The notes under the pieces are model-generated. The model was not told where the DNA came from. It worked only from the letters and a program-made list of their open reading frames with translations, and did no database searches. The position numbers were made by a program, and so were the translations under genes. From the NCBI RefSeq assembly GCF_007066085.1, contig NZ_CP041405.1, forward strand, positions 6,169,501-6,233,500: a DNA stretch of 64,000 nt. Reading direction: 5' to 3'. The first letter of the stretch is position 1. Each line of letters opens with the position of its first letter. Source of the stretch: Paenibacillus thiaminolyticus. Its GTDB lineage: Bacteria; Bacillota; Bacilli; Paenibacillales; Paenibacillaceae. Below are positions 17,980-27,046 of this stretch, piece by piece.

Positions 17980-19194
17980 ATGAAAACCCTATTCGATACG
18001 ATCCATGAAAACATACGCCTTGATGAAGGCACGCATGTCATTGAGCAGATGCTTATCGCCTGTTATATGAAGCCGGGCATTGCTACGAAAGAATTGGCCC
18101 GGCGCACGATGCTGCCGGTTCCGCTTGCGACGGCCGCCAAGAAGGAGCTTATTCGCGCCGGCCTGCTCCGGCAGGACAGAGGAGTGCGCTGCACGCCTGC
18201 AGGCGATGCCTGGGTTGAGCAGGAGTGGGATTATGACGGGCTCGATATCGCCCTGTACCGTGCCTTGCTCAAGGACGATACGGCCTGGCGGACCGTATTG
18301 GCCGACTGGTGGAATGAGTGGAGGGGCATTTATGAAGCCCGGCCGCAAGCGGACGTGCAAATCGATCAATCGAAATGCACGATGGAGACCAGTCTGAAGC
18401 GAGCGATGCTGTGCTTGCGCGAGCACGCGTTGATCGGCAAGCGAGTGCTCTGTATCGGCGACGATGATCTGGTCAGCATTTCGCTAGGCCTGCTGCTGAA
18501 GCGGCTGTTCCCGGGGAGAAGCAGTCTGAGGGGCGGGATTCATGTCGTCGATATCGACGAGCGCTTTTTACAATATATTCACGATGTCGCGAAGCGGGAG
18601 CGGCTTCCGATAGTATGCCATCATGCGGATCTCCGCCAGCCGCTGCCGGAGGAGCTGCACGGCCGCTTCGATTGCTTTCTCACGGATCCGCCGTATACGA
18701 TGCAGGGCATGAGCTTGTTCCTGTCCAGGGGCATCAGTGCCCTCAAGCGGAAAATAGGGCTCCCTATATTCCTGTCATTCGCGCATAAGCCACCCGGCTT
18801 CACGCTGGCGATGCAGCAGGAGTTCATTCGCATGGGGGTGATGGCGCAGGAGATTATCCCGCATTTCAATGAATATGAAGGAGCGCAAATGATTGGCGGC
18901 CGCGGGCAAATGATCGTGCTGAAGTCGACGGAGCGGACCGCTCCGGGCCAAGAGGAACGCTATGAAGGAGCGATATACACCGGTGAATTTAGGCGGACGG
19001 AGCGTCTGTACCGCTGCAAGCAGTGCTTCGGTACGGTTAGGGTCGGCCAGGATTTGGAGATTGGCACGATTGAACAGTTGAAGCAGCGCGGCTGCTCCCG
19101 CTGCGGGGGCTTCATCTTCGAGCTTGTGGAAAAAAAGCAGTGCGGGAGGGAGCCGCACCGCCCGCAGCCCATCAGCGGCAACACGGATAGTTGA
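17980..19194 (+). CDS. bpsA: BpsA-like N4-bis(aminopropyl)spermidine synthase
   Basis: The 404-residue product resembles the BpsA family, which adds two aminopropyl groups from decarboxylated S-adenosylmethionine to N4 of spermidine, giving a branched polyamine. Visible parts: an N-terminal winged-helix-like region (about 20-75); a Rossmann-type core with LIGKRVLCIGDDDLVSI and HVVDIDERFL; and the active-site motif FLTDPPYTMQGMSLF. The C-terminal ~75 residues hold two Cys pairs (YRCKQCF and GCSRCGG), suggesting a zinc ribbon that I do not associate with the thermophile enzymes. The gene stands alone; its terminator region is shared with sulP, which converges from the right. The family call is from motif memory and has not been searched. 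Confidence 0.75.
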   Translation: MKTLFDTIHENIRLDEGTHVIEQMLIACYMKPGIATKELARRTMLPVPLATAAKKELIRAGLLRQDRGVRCTPAGDAWVEQEWDYDGLDIALYRALLKDDTAWRTVLADWWNEWRGIYEARPQADVQIDQSKCTMETSLKRAMLCLREHALIGKRVLCIGDDDLVSISLGLLLKRLFPGRSSLRGGIHVVDIDERFLQYIHDVAKRERLPIVCHHADLRQPLPEELHGRFDCFLTDPPYTMQGMSLFLSRGISALKRKIGLPIFLSFAHKPPGFTLAMQQEFIRMGVMAQEIIPHFNEYEGAQMIGGRGQMIVLKSTERTAPGQEERYEGAIYTGEFRRTERLYRCKQCFGTVRVGQDLEIGTIEQLKQRGCSRCGGFIFELVEKKQCGREPHRPQPISGNTDS

Positions 19195-19202
19195 ACGCGG
19201 AG

Positions 19203-19244
19203 AAAAAAGAACACCGGTCTGCCCGGGCAAGGGCAGACCGGTGT
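19203..19244 (-). terminator. Terminator of sulP, between convergent genes
   Basis: ACACCGGTCTGCCC (19211-19224) and its complement (19231-19244) form a 14-bp perfect stem with a 6-base loop. On the minus strand it is followed by TTCTTTTTTC, giving a proper T-run for sulP. On the plus strand there is no T-run, so it serves bpsA less well. Confidence 0.85.
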
Positions 19245-19255
19245 CCCTATGAGGC

Positions 19256-21022
19256 TCACACGCCGACGGTGTCCCGTTGCCGGACCGCACATGGCTGGTC
19301 CGGCGACGAGGCGGCGCCGGATAAGGCGGCGCACTCCCTGAACGCGAAATGCCTGCACCCTTGACAGCGTGCCATACTGATGCGCGTCAGGGCGTAGTCG
19401 ATGGCGGCGCCCGTCCGATCGAAGAAATGGTCGGCCCCGATACGATCGGCCAGTCCGGTCCGGGACAGCAGCGTCTGCGGCTGGTCATGGATGCCGGTCA
19501 CGAGCACGATGCCGCCTTGATGCTGCACGCGGCCGACGAGAGCCGACAGATTCGATTCGGCGGTGGTATCCATGTACGGGACGCGGCCCATGCGCAAAAT
19601 CAGCACGAGCGGGGTGTCTGCGGACTGATCCGCCAGCGACTGCTCGAATGACTGGGCCGCTCCGAAGAATAGCGGACCTTCGACCGTGAACATGCTGATT
19701 TGCGGACAATGCCGGCCGTCCTTCACGATTCGGGAAGAGACCTTGGCCTTCCGGTCGGCCGGATCGGGCAGCACTTTGGCGACCTTGACGCCTTCGCTCA
19801 TCCGCTTCACGAACAGCACGACGGCCAGCACGAGCCCGGCCTGCACCGCCACTGTCAGGTTGAAGAAGACGGTCAGCAGGAAGGTGACGGCCAATATGAG
19901 CGAATCAGCGGTTCGGGTCCGCAAAATATGCAGAAAAGCTTTGCGCTCGCTCATGTTCCAGGCGACGACCATCAGAATCGGCGCCATAGCGGCAAGCGGA
20001 ATATTCGAGGCATACGGCGCGAAGAACAGCAGCACCAGCAGCACGACAAGCGCATGCACGACCCCTGACACGGGAGAGACGGCTCCGTTCCGGATATTGG
20101 TCGCCGTCCGGGCGATCGCTCCGGTCGCGGGAATGCCGCCGAACAACGGCGTGATCATGTTGGCGATGCCCTGCCCGACGAGCTCGCGGTTGCTCTTGTG
20201 CCGATCGCCCGTCATGCCGTCGGCGACGACAGCTGACAGGAGCGATTCAATGCCGCCGAGCATCGCGATAACGAAGGCGGGCTGCAGCAGATGGACGACG
20301 CGATCCCAACTGATTGCCGGCACCCGGAATTCGGGCAAGCCGGCCGGAATGTCACCGAAGGTTGAGCCGATCGTTGCCACTTGGCCAGGGAAGAACCAGG
20401 CGGCAGCCAAGCTGGAGATGAGCAGTCCGATCAGCGATCCGGGAATGCGGGGCAGCCATCTCGGCGTAATTAGCAGAACGGCAAGGCAGAGAGCGGCGGT
20501 CACAACGCTATATAAATTGAGCGACGGCAGCTGCAGGACAAGGGCGCGCATGTCGGCGATGAAGCCGCCCTGCTTGTCAACGTGCACACCGAGAAAATCA
20601 GCGATCTGCCCCGTAAAGATGATGACCGCGATCCCGGAGGTGAAGCCGATCGTGACCGGCCGCGGGATGAAGCGGATGACGGCTCCGAAGCGGAACAGAC
20701 CCATCAGCACCAGCATGAGTCCAGCCATGAAGCCGGCGATGAGCAGGTTTTCGTATCCATATTGCAGGACGATGGCGAACAAAATCGGAATGAACGCGCC
20801 CGTCGGCCCCCCGATCTGGAAGCGCGAACCGCCTAGCAGCGAAATAAGCAGGCCCGCTACGATCGTCGTATAGAGCCCGTACTCCGGCTTGACGCCCGAA
20901 GCAATGGCAAACGCCATCCCTAGCGGAATGGCGACAATGCCGACAATGCTTCCAGAAATCATATCTTTCTTCAGTGACTGCACGGTATATCCGGCATAAC
21001 GTCCGCGCAACAACGGTTTCAT
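19256..21022 (-). CDS. SulP-family anion permease with STAS domain
   Basis: A 588-residue inner-membrane transporter of the SLC26/SulP family (sulfate, bicarbonate or another anion; substrate not determinable here). The N-terminal ~400 residues form about 10-14 membrane segments with the family stretch SGVKPEYGLYTTIVAGL and GGPTGAFIPIL. Residues ~425-555 form the cytoplasmic STAS domain. The last ~35 residues are unusual: Cys-rich (CQGCRHFAFRECAAL and a further Cys near the end), perhaps a metal or redox site. ATG at 21022 follows GGTGGGAAAG on the minus strand. It has its own promoter and is preceded by an ArsR-type regulator gene with its own terminator. Confidence 0.88.
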   Translation of the reverse strand: MKPLLRGRYAGYTVQSLKKDMISGSIVGIVAIPLGMAFAIASGVKPEYGLYTTIVAGLLISLLGGSRFQIGGPTGAFIPILFAIVLQYGYENLLIAGFMAGLMLVLMGLFRFGAVIRFIPRPVTIGFTSGIAVIIFTGQIADFLGVHVDKQGGFIADMRALVLQLPSLNLYSVVTAALCLAVLLITPRWLPRIPGSLIGLLISSLAAAWFFPGQVATIGSTFGDIPAGLPEFRVPAISWDRVVHLLQPAFVIAMLGGIESLLSAVVADGMTGDRHKSNRELVGQGIANMITPLFGGIPATGAIARTATNIRNGAVSPVSGVVHALVVLLVLLFFAPYASNIPLAAMAPILMVVAWNMSERKAFLHILRTRTADSLILAVTFLLTVFFNLTVAVQAGLVLAVVLFVKRMSEGVKVAKVLPDPADRKAKVSSRIVKDGRHCPQISMFTVEGPLFFGAAQSFEQSLADQSADTPLVLILRMGRVPYMDTTAESNLSALVGRVQHQGGIVLVTGIHDQPQTLLSRTGLADRIGADHFFDRTGAAIDYALTRISMARCQGCRHFAFRECAALSGAASSPDQPCAVRQRDTVGV

Positions 21023-21070
21023 TCACTTTCCCACCATTTCTAAATATCTGATTATTTGAATATACAAAAA

Positions 21071-21099
21071 ATCATATATTTCATTTCCGCTTCTGTCAA
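21071..21099 (-). promoter_or_regulatory. Sigma-A promoter of sulP
   Basis: Reading the minus strand: TTGACA (21099-21094), a 17-base spacer, TATGAT (21076-21071). This is a near-consensus promoter. Just downstream (21043-21064) lies an imperfect dyad, TATATTCAAATAATCAGATA, that could be an operator for the neighbouring ArsR-type protein; this is a guess. Confidence 0.8.
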
Positions 21100-21135
21100 A
21101 GCCGGTGTAGCGCCGTGTATGGCGGCCAGAAAGGG

Positions 21136-21179
21136 AAAAGAGAGGAAACCCGAGTCCGTTACTCGAATCCCTCTCTTTT
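21136..21179 (-). terminator. Terminator of the arsR-type gene
   Basis: On the minus strand AAAAGAGAGG and CCTCTCTTTT pair around an inner CGAGT/ACTCG stem. The hairpin starts within the stop codon of the ArsR-type gene, separating it from sulP. Confidence 0.75.
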
Positions 21180-21513
21180 ATGAAGATTCTTGCTTTTTGA
21201 TGTTTTGCAGCATCGAAATCGAGTTGACAAGATGATTGTCGAAGATGCGCTTCGCCACCTGGAGCAGATCCTTAATCATCGGATCGCGCAGAGAATAAAT
21301 AACCGAGGTTCCATCCTTAACGCCGTAGACGACGTTCTTGCCGCGCAGGACGGCCAACTGCTGCGAGACAGCCGATCCTTCGATGCCGAGGATCGACTGG
21401 ATTTCGTTCACCGTCTTGTCTCCCTCGCATAGAACCTCCAATATTTTGATTCTCAAGGGGTGTGCCAACGCTTTGAAAAACTCGGCTTTGAACTGTTGAA
21501 TGTCCGGATACAT
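21178..21513 (-). CDS. ArsR-family transcriptional regulator
   Basis: A 111-residue winged-helix repressor: HPLRIKILEVL, then the recognition helix region SILGIEGSAVSQQLAVLRGKN, then a wing with VIYSLRDP. It has a single Cys (VLCEGDK) and lacks the ELCVCDL metal motif of classical ArsR/SmtB metal sensors, so the signal is unknown. The ATG at 21513 has a good site, AAAGGGAG. It is transcribed in the same direction as sulP downstream and may control it. TACACT with a preceding TGG at 21553-21561 (minus) is a possible promoter. Confidence 0.85.
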   Translation of the reverse strand: MYPDIQQFKAEFFKALAHPLRIKILEVLCEGDKTVNEIQSILGIEGSAVSQQLAVLRGKNVVYGVKDGTSVIYSLRDPMIKDLLQVAKRIFDNHLVNSISMLQNIKKQESS

Positions 21514-21609
21514 GGCGTACTCCCTTTGTCATGGAAAGAGTAGATATAGAATAGTGTACCACAAAACGGACGCTTCTGGAAAATGGAGGCCCAGGTGCGG
21601 GCGGCTTCC

Positions 21610-22842
21610 TCAGGAAGAGAGCGGAGGAGACTCATGGCCCTCTGCCGCCGCATGCTTCTTCTTCAAAATGAACCCGGTGCTCGCCGAGAGCAAGTACATT
21701 GTCCCGCCAACGATGTATACCGCCTGCGGTCCCCACATATCGGCCACCGTCCCGGCGAACAGCACCGACACCCCGAACAGGACATAGGTAATCGTGCTCT
21801 GCGCCGCGAATACACTCGGCTGCTCGGCGAGCGGGGTGTATTGTTGGACATAGGTCCGCTGGGCGATATCGCGCAGCTGGTACAACGGGCCCATCAGCAG
21901 GACGATGGCCAGTGCGATGAAGGCTTGCGTATTGAACGCGTAGCCGTAGGCGAACAGACTCACGCCGAAGGAGCCGACAATAATGGCGCTCACGAGATGG
22001 CGGTGGATAAGGGCAGACAGCTTGAGCGTAATCAGCCCGCCGATAATGGTGCCTGCATAGTAGGCGGCATTAATATAGCCCCACCACGCTTCATCCTTCT
22101 GCAGCACTTCCTGCGCGAAGACGAGTGTGACGCCGCCAATCCAGATGCCGCCTGCGATTCCTTCGATGATATCCATCCACGTAATGATCCGCATCTGCGG
22201 ATGGGTGAACAGAAAGGTCCAGCCGGCCAGCATGGAGCGGGATGCTGTGGCCTTCCGTTCGATCTGTTCCTGATGGGACAGGCGGACGAGGAAGAGGCAG
22301 CCGAGGAGCAGCAGCCCGGAGGACAGCTGCAGCACAAGCGAGTGGCCGAGCTTGGCGACGAGAATGCCGCCGGCGGTCCAGCCGAGCAGCGACAGCATCT
22401 GCATACTGGTGGAGACGAGGCTGTTCGCCTGCACGCGCTTGTCCTCTTCGACAAGGCGCGGATAGAGCGCATTGGCCGCGGCGGATGCGCAGCCTTCAAC
22501 ATAGCCGATTAGCACGATGCCGCCGAACGCATAGCCGAGAAATGCCGGCGCAGGCAGAATTGATGATAAAGGCGCCAGAGAGAAGGCGACAAGTCCGGAC
22601 AGCGCGCATTGGAGCAGCAGGAAGAGCCGCGTCACGTTGGCGACCGTCAGCTTCGTGTACCAGAACGGCAGCGAGAAGCTGCTCGACAGCACGGCGATGG
22701 AGCGGACGAAGGAGACCGCTCCGGCGAAGGCCGCCGAGCCGGTTAATTGGTATACGGCGGCGATCAAAGTCATCATATAGAGCGAGCCGGCCAGATTGGC
22801 AAACGATCGGCTCGATAATAGCGAGTAAAAGGAACGATTCAA
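21610..22842 (-). CDS. MFS transporter, probable efflux type
   Basis: A 410-residue membrane protein with about 12 hydrophobic segments, typical of the major facilitator superfamily. It begins MNRSFYSLLSSRSFANLAGSL, like the MFS branch of macrolide/multidrug permeases (MFS_3), and ends with a short polar tail, KKKHAAAEGHES. The substrate cannot be told from sequence. It lies upstream of the ArsR-type gene on the same strand, with 96 bases between them and no clear terminator. Confidence 0.8.
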   Translation of the reverse strand: MNRSFYSLLSSRSFANLAGSLYMMTLIAAVYQLTGSAAFAGAVSFVRSIAVLSSSFSLPFWYTKLTVANVTRLFLLLQCALSGLVAFSLAPLSSILPAPAFLGYAFGGIVLIGYVEGCASAAANALYPRLVEEDKRVQANSLVSTSMQMLSLLGWTAGGILVAKLGHSLVLQLSSGLLLLGCLFLVRLSHQEQIERKATASRSMLAGWTFLFTHPQMRIITWMDIIEGIAGGIWIGGVTLVFAQEVLQKDEAWWGYINAAYYAGTIIGGLITLKLSALIHRHLVSAIIVGSFGVSLFAYGYAFNTQAFIALAIVLLMGPLYQLRDIAQRTYVQQYTPLAEQPSVFAAQSTITYVLFGVSVLFAGTVADMWGPQAVYIVGGTMYLLSASTGFILKKKHAAAEGHESPPLSS

Positions 22843-22924
22843 GCAAACACCTCATTGCATCGGCGGTTCGCACGGAAGCTGGGGACCGGCCTTGGCGAAT
22901 ACCTCGTTAAAGTAATTTTTTCCT

Positions 22925-22933
22925 ATTATACCA
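22925..22933 (-). promoter_or_regulatory. Extended -10 promoter candidate for the MFS gene
   Basis: On the minus strand the bases read TGGTATAAT, a perfect extended -10 element, about 80 bases upstream of the MFS start. No strong -35 is seen. Confidence 0.55.
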
Positions 22934-23162
22934 TGTTGGAATAAGAATGCTACTTATTTTTTTATAATAATTATTCTACTTTACTGGCCTCTCTCCGTTT
23001 TTTTCTATGAACTGTCTTTCCTTTATTCGATGTTCCTGATATATTAAACCATAAATCATAATATAATTTTGAAAAAAAATTTCAGAATGCATTTGCTTGA
23101 AGCGATCAGATCATCTGAATAGTATGCCTGCTCGAGGACATCACCAACAGGAGGGAAATACG
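22934..23162 (+). other. AT-rich intergenic region between divergent MFS and glcD genes
   Basis: This AT-rich stretch contains TATAAT at 23062-23067 (possible plus-strand -10, weak -35) and a perfect 13-base palindrome TCAGATCATCTGA at 23106-23118, 45 bases before the glcD start. The palindrome could be an operator for a regulator of the glycolate oxidase operon. An in-frame TTG at 23097 would place this palindrome inside the gene and was rejected as a start. Confidence 0.4.
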
Positions 23163-24578
23163 ATGATATTGAACGAAGTGCGGCAAGAGCTGCTTCGGCT
23201 GCTTGGCCCGGAACGCTTCCGCGACGATATGGAAGCGCTTATCACGCATTCGTATGATGCGACACCGATGCTTCAGACGATGCCGGATGCGGTCGTCTAC
23301 CCGGAATCAACGCAGGACGTGCAGCATATTCTCCGGCTGGCGAATGAGCACCGCATTCCGATTGTTCCGCGGGGAGCGGCCAGCAATCTTTGCGGCGGCA
23401 CGGTACCGGTATCCGGAGGCATCGTCGTGGCGATGACCCGGATGAACCAGCTGCTGGAGCTCGACACCGACAATCTGACGGCCACGTTCCAGCCGGGGCT
23501 GAATACGAAGCAGTTCCACCGCGAGGTGGAGAGGAAGGGGCTGTTCTATCCGCCCGATCCGAGCAGTATGGTGATCTCGACCTTGGGCGGCAACATTATG
23601 GAGGGCGCCGGCGGCTTGCGCGGCTTGAAGTACGGCACGACCAAGGACTATGTCATCGGTCTGGAGGCGGTTCTTCCTTCCGGTGAGGTCATCCGGACGG
23701 GCGGCAAGCTGTACAAGGACGTTGCCGGCTACGATTTGACGAAGCTGCTCGTCGGGTCCGAAGGGACGCTCGCCATCGTAACGGAGGCGACGGTGAAGCT
23801 TATCCCTGCACCCAAAGTGAGACAGACGATGCTGGTTGCTTTTGAAGACATTTATGCGGCCGCGCGCTCCGTCTCGCGGATTGTGGGCGCCGGCATCATT
23901 CCCGCGACGCTGGAGTTCATGGATCAGCCGACGATACGGGTCGTGGAGGAATACAATCATATCGGCCTGCCGACGGATATGGAAGCGGTGCTCTTGATTG
24001 AGCAGGACGGGCAGGAGCAGCTTGGCGTCGGGAAGGATATGGAGGCCATCGCCTCGATATGCCGGGAGGAAGGAGCGGCCCGCATCGATATGGCGCGGGA
24101 TGAGCATGAGGCGGAGCAACTGATGAAGGCGAGGCGCAGCGCGCTGTCGACCTTGGCGCGCATCCGGCCGACAACGATATTGGAGGATGCGACGGTGCCC
24201 CGTTCCCGCATCGCGGATATGGTTTTGGCCATTAATCGGATCGCGGCCGAATACGAGCTGAATATTTGCACGTTCGGTCATGCCGGGGACGGAAATTTAC
24301 ATCCAACCTGTACGACAGATGCGAGAGACAGCGCGGAGATCGAACGGGTGGAGCAGGCGTTCGCCGATATTTTCGAGGAGGCGATTCGGCTTGGCGGCAC
24401 AATCACCGGCGAGCACGGCGTCGGCACGGTCAAGGCGCCATATCTGGAATGGAAGGTCGGAGAGGCGGGCATCGCCGTCATGAAAGGCATTAAGCAGACG
24501 TTCGATCCGAACGGCATCATGAATCCGGGCAAAATCTTCGCCAAGCCCGCACGCAAAAGGCTGGTGATTGCACGATGA
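23163..24578 (+). CDS. glcD: FAD-linked glycolate/lactate-type oxidase subunit GlcD
   Basis: A 471-residue flavoprotein that oxidises a 2-hydroxy acid, probably glycolate or D-lactate, together with the iron-sulfur subunit encoded next. The PCMH FAD-binding domain spans about 35-215 (PRGAASNLCGGTVPVSGG, YPPDPSSM, GGLRGLKYGTTKDYV). The C-terminal FAD-oxidase domain shows CTFGHAGDGNLHPT and GGTITGEHGVGTVK. The ATG at 23163 follows AGGAGGG. The gene overlaps glcF by four bases. Confidence 0.9.
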   Translation: MILNEVRQELLRLLGPERFRDDMEALITHSYDATPMLQTMPDAVVYPESTQDVQHILRLANEHRIPIVPRGAASNLCGGTVPVSGGIVVAMTRMNQLLELDTDNLTATFQPGLNTKQFHREVERKGLFYPPDPSSMVISTLGGNIMEGAGGLRGLKYGTTKDYVIGLEAVLPSGEVIRTGGKLYKDVAGYDLTKLLVGSEGTLAIVTEATVKLIPAPKVRQTMLVAFEDIYAAARSVSRIVGAGIIPATLEFMDQPTIRVVEEYNHIGLPTDMEAVLLIEQDGQEQLGVGKDMEAIASICREEGAARIDMARDEHEAEQLMKARRSALSTLARIRPTTILEDATVPRSRIADMVLAINRIAAEYELNICTFGHAGDGNLHPTCTTDARDSAEIERVEQAFADIFEEAIRLGGTITGEHGVGTVKAPYLEWKVGEAGIAVMKGIKQTFDPNGIMNPGKIFAKPARKRLVIAR

Positions 24579-26041
24579 GCACCGGCAGCATGACCAACAG
24601 CGAGAACAATAAGGTGAATAATAGTATGCAAAACAGCATGCATAGCAGCATGAACGGCAGCATGAACGGCATCCGGGACAAAGAAAGCGGGAAAGGTACG
24701 GCGGGCGCTCTGCAGCAGCAGCTGGTTCAGGCGCTCGATTACGAGCAGCTGATGAACTGCATGCGCTGCGGATTTTGCCAGCCGTCCTGTCCGACGTTCC
24801 GGGAGACCGGCCTGGAGGCCGCTTCTCCGCGCGGGCGTATCGCCCTCATGAAGGCGGTGGCGGACGGGCTGATGGAGCCGGACGCCGCGTTCAAGCAGCA
24901 GATGGATCTGTGCCTGGGCTGCCGTGCCTGCGAGCCGGTATGCCCCTCCGACGTCAAATATGGCCAGCTGCTGGAGCAGACGCGGGAAGTTTTGTTCGAG
25001 CATACGGACCCGCAGCCCGGAGCGGTACCGCTGCGCCGCCTGCATAAGCTGGCGAAGCCGGTCTTCAAGCGCCACAACCGCTTGCGGCTGATGAGCACGA
25101 TACTGCAAGCGTACCAGCGCTCCGGTCTGCAGCGGCTGGCGCGGCGGGGCCGCATGCTGCGCTGGCTTCCGCAGCATATGCAGACGATGGAGCGGATTAT
25201 GCCCCGGGTCGACAGCCGCGGCGTCGTGAAGCGGACCGGCGGGCGCCGGTTCCCTGCGAAGGGCGAACGCATCGGCACGGTCGGGCTGTTCCGCGGCTGC
25301 ATTATGGACGTTCTGTTCACGGAGACGAATGTCAAGACGGTTCGTCTGTTGACGGAGTCCGGCTATGATGTCGTCATTCCGGAGGAGCAGTCCTGCTGCG
25401 GCGCCTTGTTCTCCCATAGCGGCAACCGGAGGACGGCGCTGGAGTTCGCCATGCAGAATGTGAAGGCGTTCCGGGAAGCGGGCGTGGATTACATCGCTAT
25501 CAATGCAGGCGGCTGCGGGGCGACGCTGATCGAATATGATCATTTATTGGCGGATGAAGCGGAATGGGCTGAGCCGGCGCGCCAGTTTTCCAAGCAAGTG
25601 AAGGATATTAGCGAGCTGCTCCTGCGCTCGGGCCGCTGGAACGATCTGGCGGTACCGGCCAAGCGATCCCCGGCTGCGGATTCTAGCTCTTCCATCACGG
25701 TCACGTATCAAGATTCATGCCATCTCCGCAATGTGATGCGGGCCGGCGACAGTCCGCGCCGCTTGCTGTGCATGATTCCGGATACGAAGTTCGTAGAGCT
25801 GGAAGGGGCGGAGATCTGCTGCGGTTCGGCAGGCATTTATAATCTGGTGCAGCCGCAGATGGCGAACGATATTCTCGATGCCCGAATGGACGCGGTGGAC
25901 CAGACGCAGGCATCCGTTATCTTGACAAGCAACCCGGGCTGTCTGCTGCAGATGAAGGCGGGAGTGGAACGGGAGCAAGCCCATGACCGGATTCAAGTTA
26001 TGCATATCATCGATTATTTTGCGGAAAAAGTGTTGAAATAA
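24575..26041 (+). CDS. glcF: Iron-sulfur subunit GlcF of glycolate/lactate oxidase
   Basis: A 488-residue electron-transfer subunit. Two [4Fe-4S] motifs lie near residues 65-125 (CMRCGFCQPSCPT and CLGCRACEPVCPS). Two CCG-type domains follow, with SCCGALFSHSG, NAGGCGAT, YQDSCHLRN and EICCGSAGIYN. The first ~40 residues are unusual: a Ser/Asn/Met-rich low-complexity stretch (NSMQNSMHSSMNGSMNG) before the conserved part begins, probably disordered. ATG 24575 overlaps the glcD stop, suggesting translational coupling. Confidence 0.9.
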   Translation: MSTGSMTNSENNKVNNSMQNSMHSSMNGSMNGIRDKESGKGTAGALQQQLVQALDYEQLMNCMRCGFCQPSCPTFRETGLEAASPRGRIALMKAVADGLMEPDAAFKQQMDLCLGCRACEPVCPSDVKYGQLLEQTREVLFEHTDPQPGAVPLRRLHKLAKPVFKRHNRLRLMSTILQAYQRSGLQRLARRGRMLRWLPQHMQTMERIMPRVDSRGVVKRTGGRRFPAKGERIGTVGLFRGCIMDVLFTETNVKTVRLLTESGYDVVIPEEQSCCGALFSHSGNRRTALEFAMQNVKAFREAGVDYIAINAGGCGATLIEYDHLLADEAEWAEPARQFSKQVKDISELLLRSGRWNDLAVPAKRSPAADSSSSITVTYQDSCHLRNVMRAGDSPRRLLCMIPDTKFVELEGAEICCGSAGIYNLVQPQMANDILDARMDAVDQTQASVILTSNPGCLLQMKAGVEREQAHDRIQVMHIIDYFAEKVLK

Positions 26042-26074
26042 TATTTTATATTTTTATAGGCGGGAGGAATGTAG

Positions 26075-27046
26075 ATGAATGTCATTCCATTGCAGGCCGA
26101 GTGGCTGGGTCCGATGCTTGACTTATGGAACCGGGAATTGGGCGGGCATTTTCCGATGCGGGAAGAGCTGCTTCGACAAAATACGTTTGAAGATGTCAAT
26201 GTCTATGTGCCGGGCTCATGGCTGGCTCACAGCCCGGATGGAACGCTGCTTGGCTTCGTCGTAGCGAAGACATGGCGGGAAGAAGATCGCGGCATGAAGC
26301 TAGGGGAAGGCGGGGGCTGGATTCAGGCCTTGGTCGTTCGTTCCGAGGCGAGGGGCCGGGGGCTGGGAAGCCGGCTGCTGGCGCTGGCGGAAGAAGCGCT
26401 GCAAGCGGCCGGGGCGGATAAGGTCTTTATGGGACGGGATCCGTGGCATTATTTCCCCGGAGTTCCGGCAGCGCTCGCATCAGCCCGCCCATGGCTGGAG
26501 TGGAGAGGCTACCGCTTTTTATATGAAGTGCATGATCTGTATGCAAGTGTTACGGATGAACCAGCCCTTCGGCCGGCCTATTCGGGGGGCGCGCAGGCGA
26601 GATTGCTGGAATGTAGCGATCGGGAAGAAATGCTGCGTTTTTTCCATAGATGCTTCCCCGGCCGCTGGTATTATGAGGCGCTGTGCTATTGGGAGCGCGG
26701 AGGGCAAGGCCGGGAATTCCTTGGCCTGTTCACGGAGAGCGGAGAGATGATCGGCTTCTGCCGCGTCAATGACGAAGCTTCCCCGTATATCGCGCAGAAT
26801 ACGTATTGGGCTCCGCTCGTCCCGGAGCCGCTCGGCGGAATCGGTCCGCTCGGCGTGGACAGCCGTTATCGCGGCAAAGGCTACGGGCTGGCCCTGGTAG
26901 AGGAAGGCATCGCCGAATTGGAGGCGCGCGGGATGAAGCATCTCGTCATCGACTGGACGGAGCTCGTTGATTTTTATGCCAAGCTAGGCTTTCAGCCGTG
27001 GAAGAGCTACGATTTGATGGCGAAGTCGTGGAGCAGAGATGCGTAG
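26075..27046 (+). CDS. Protein with two GNAT acetyltransferase domains
   Basis: 323 residues with two tandem N-acetyltransferase folds. The first (about 1-150) has the acetyl-CoA loop RSEARGRGLGSRLL. The second (about 165-320) has SRYRGKGYGLALVEEG and ends with WTELVDFYAKLGF. The substrate is unknown. ATG 26075 has a good site, GGGAGGAA. It lies 33 bases after glcF and is likely cotranscribed, but a link to glycolate use is not evident. Confidence 0.8.
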   Translation: MNVIPLQAEWLGPMLDLWNRELGGHFPMREELLRQNTFEDVNVYVPGSWLAHSPDGTLLGFVVAKTWREEDRGMKLGEGGGWIQALVVRSEARGRGLGSRLLALAEEALQAAGADKVFMGRDPWHYFPGVPAALASARPWLEWRGYRFLYEVHDLYASVTDEPALRPAYSGGAQARLLECSDREEMLRFFHRCFPGRWYYEALCYWERGGQGREFLGLFTESGEMIGFCRVNDEASPYIAQNTYWAPLVPEPLGGIGPLGVDSRYRGKGYGLALVEEGIAELEARGMKHLVIDWTELVDFYAKLGFQPWKSYDLMAKSWSRDA

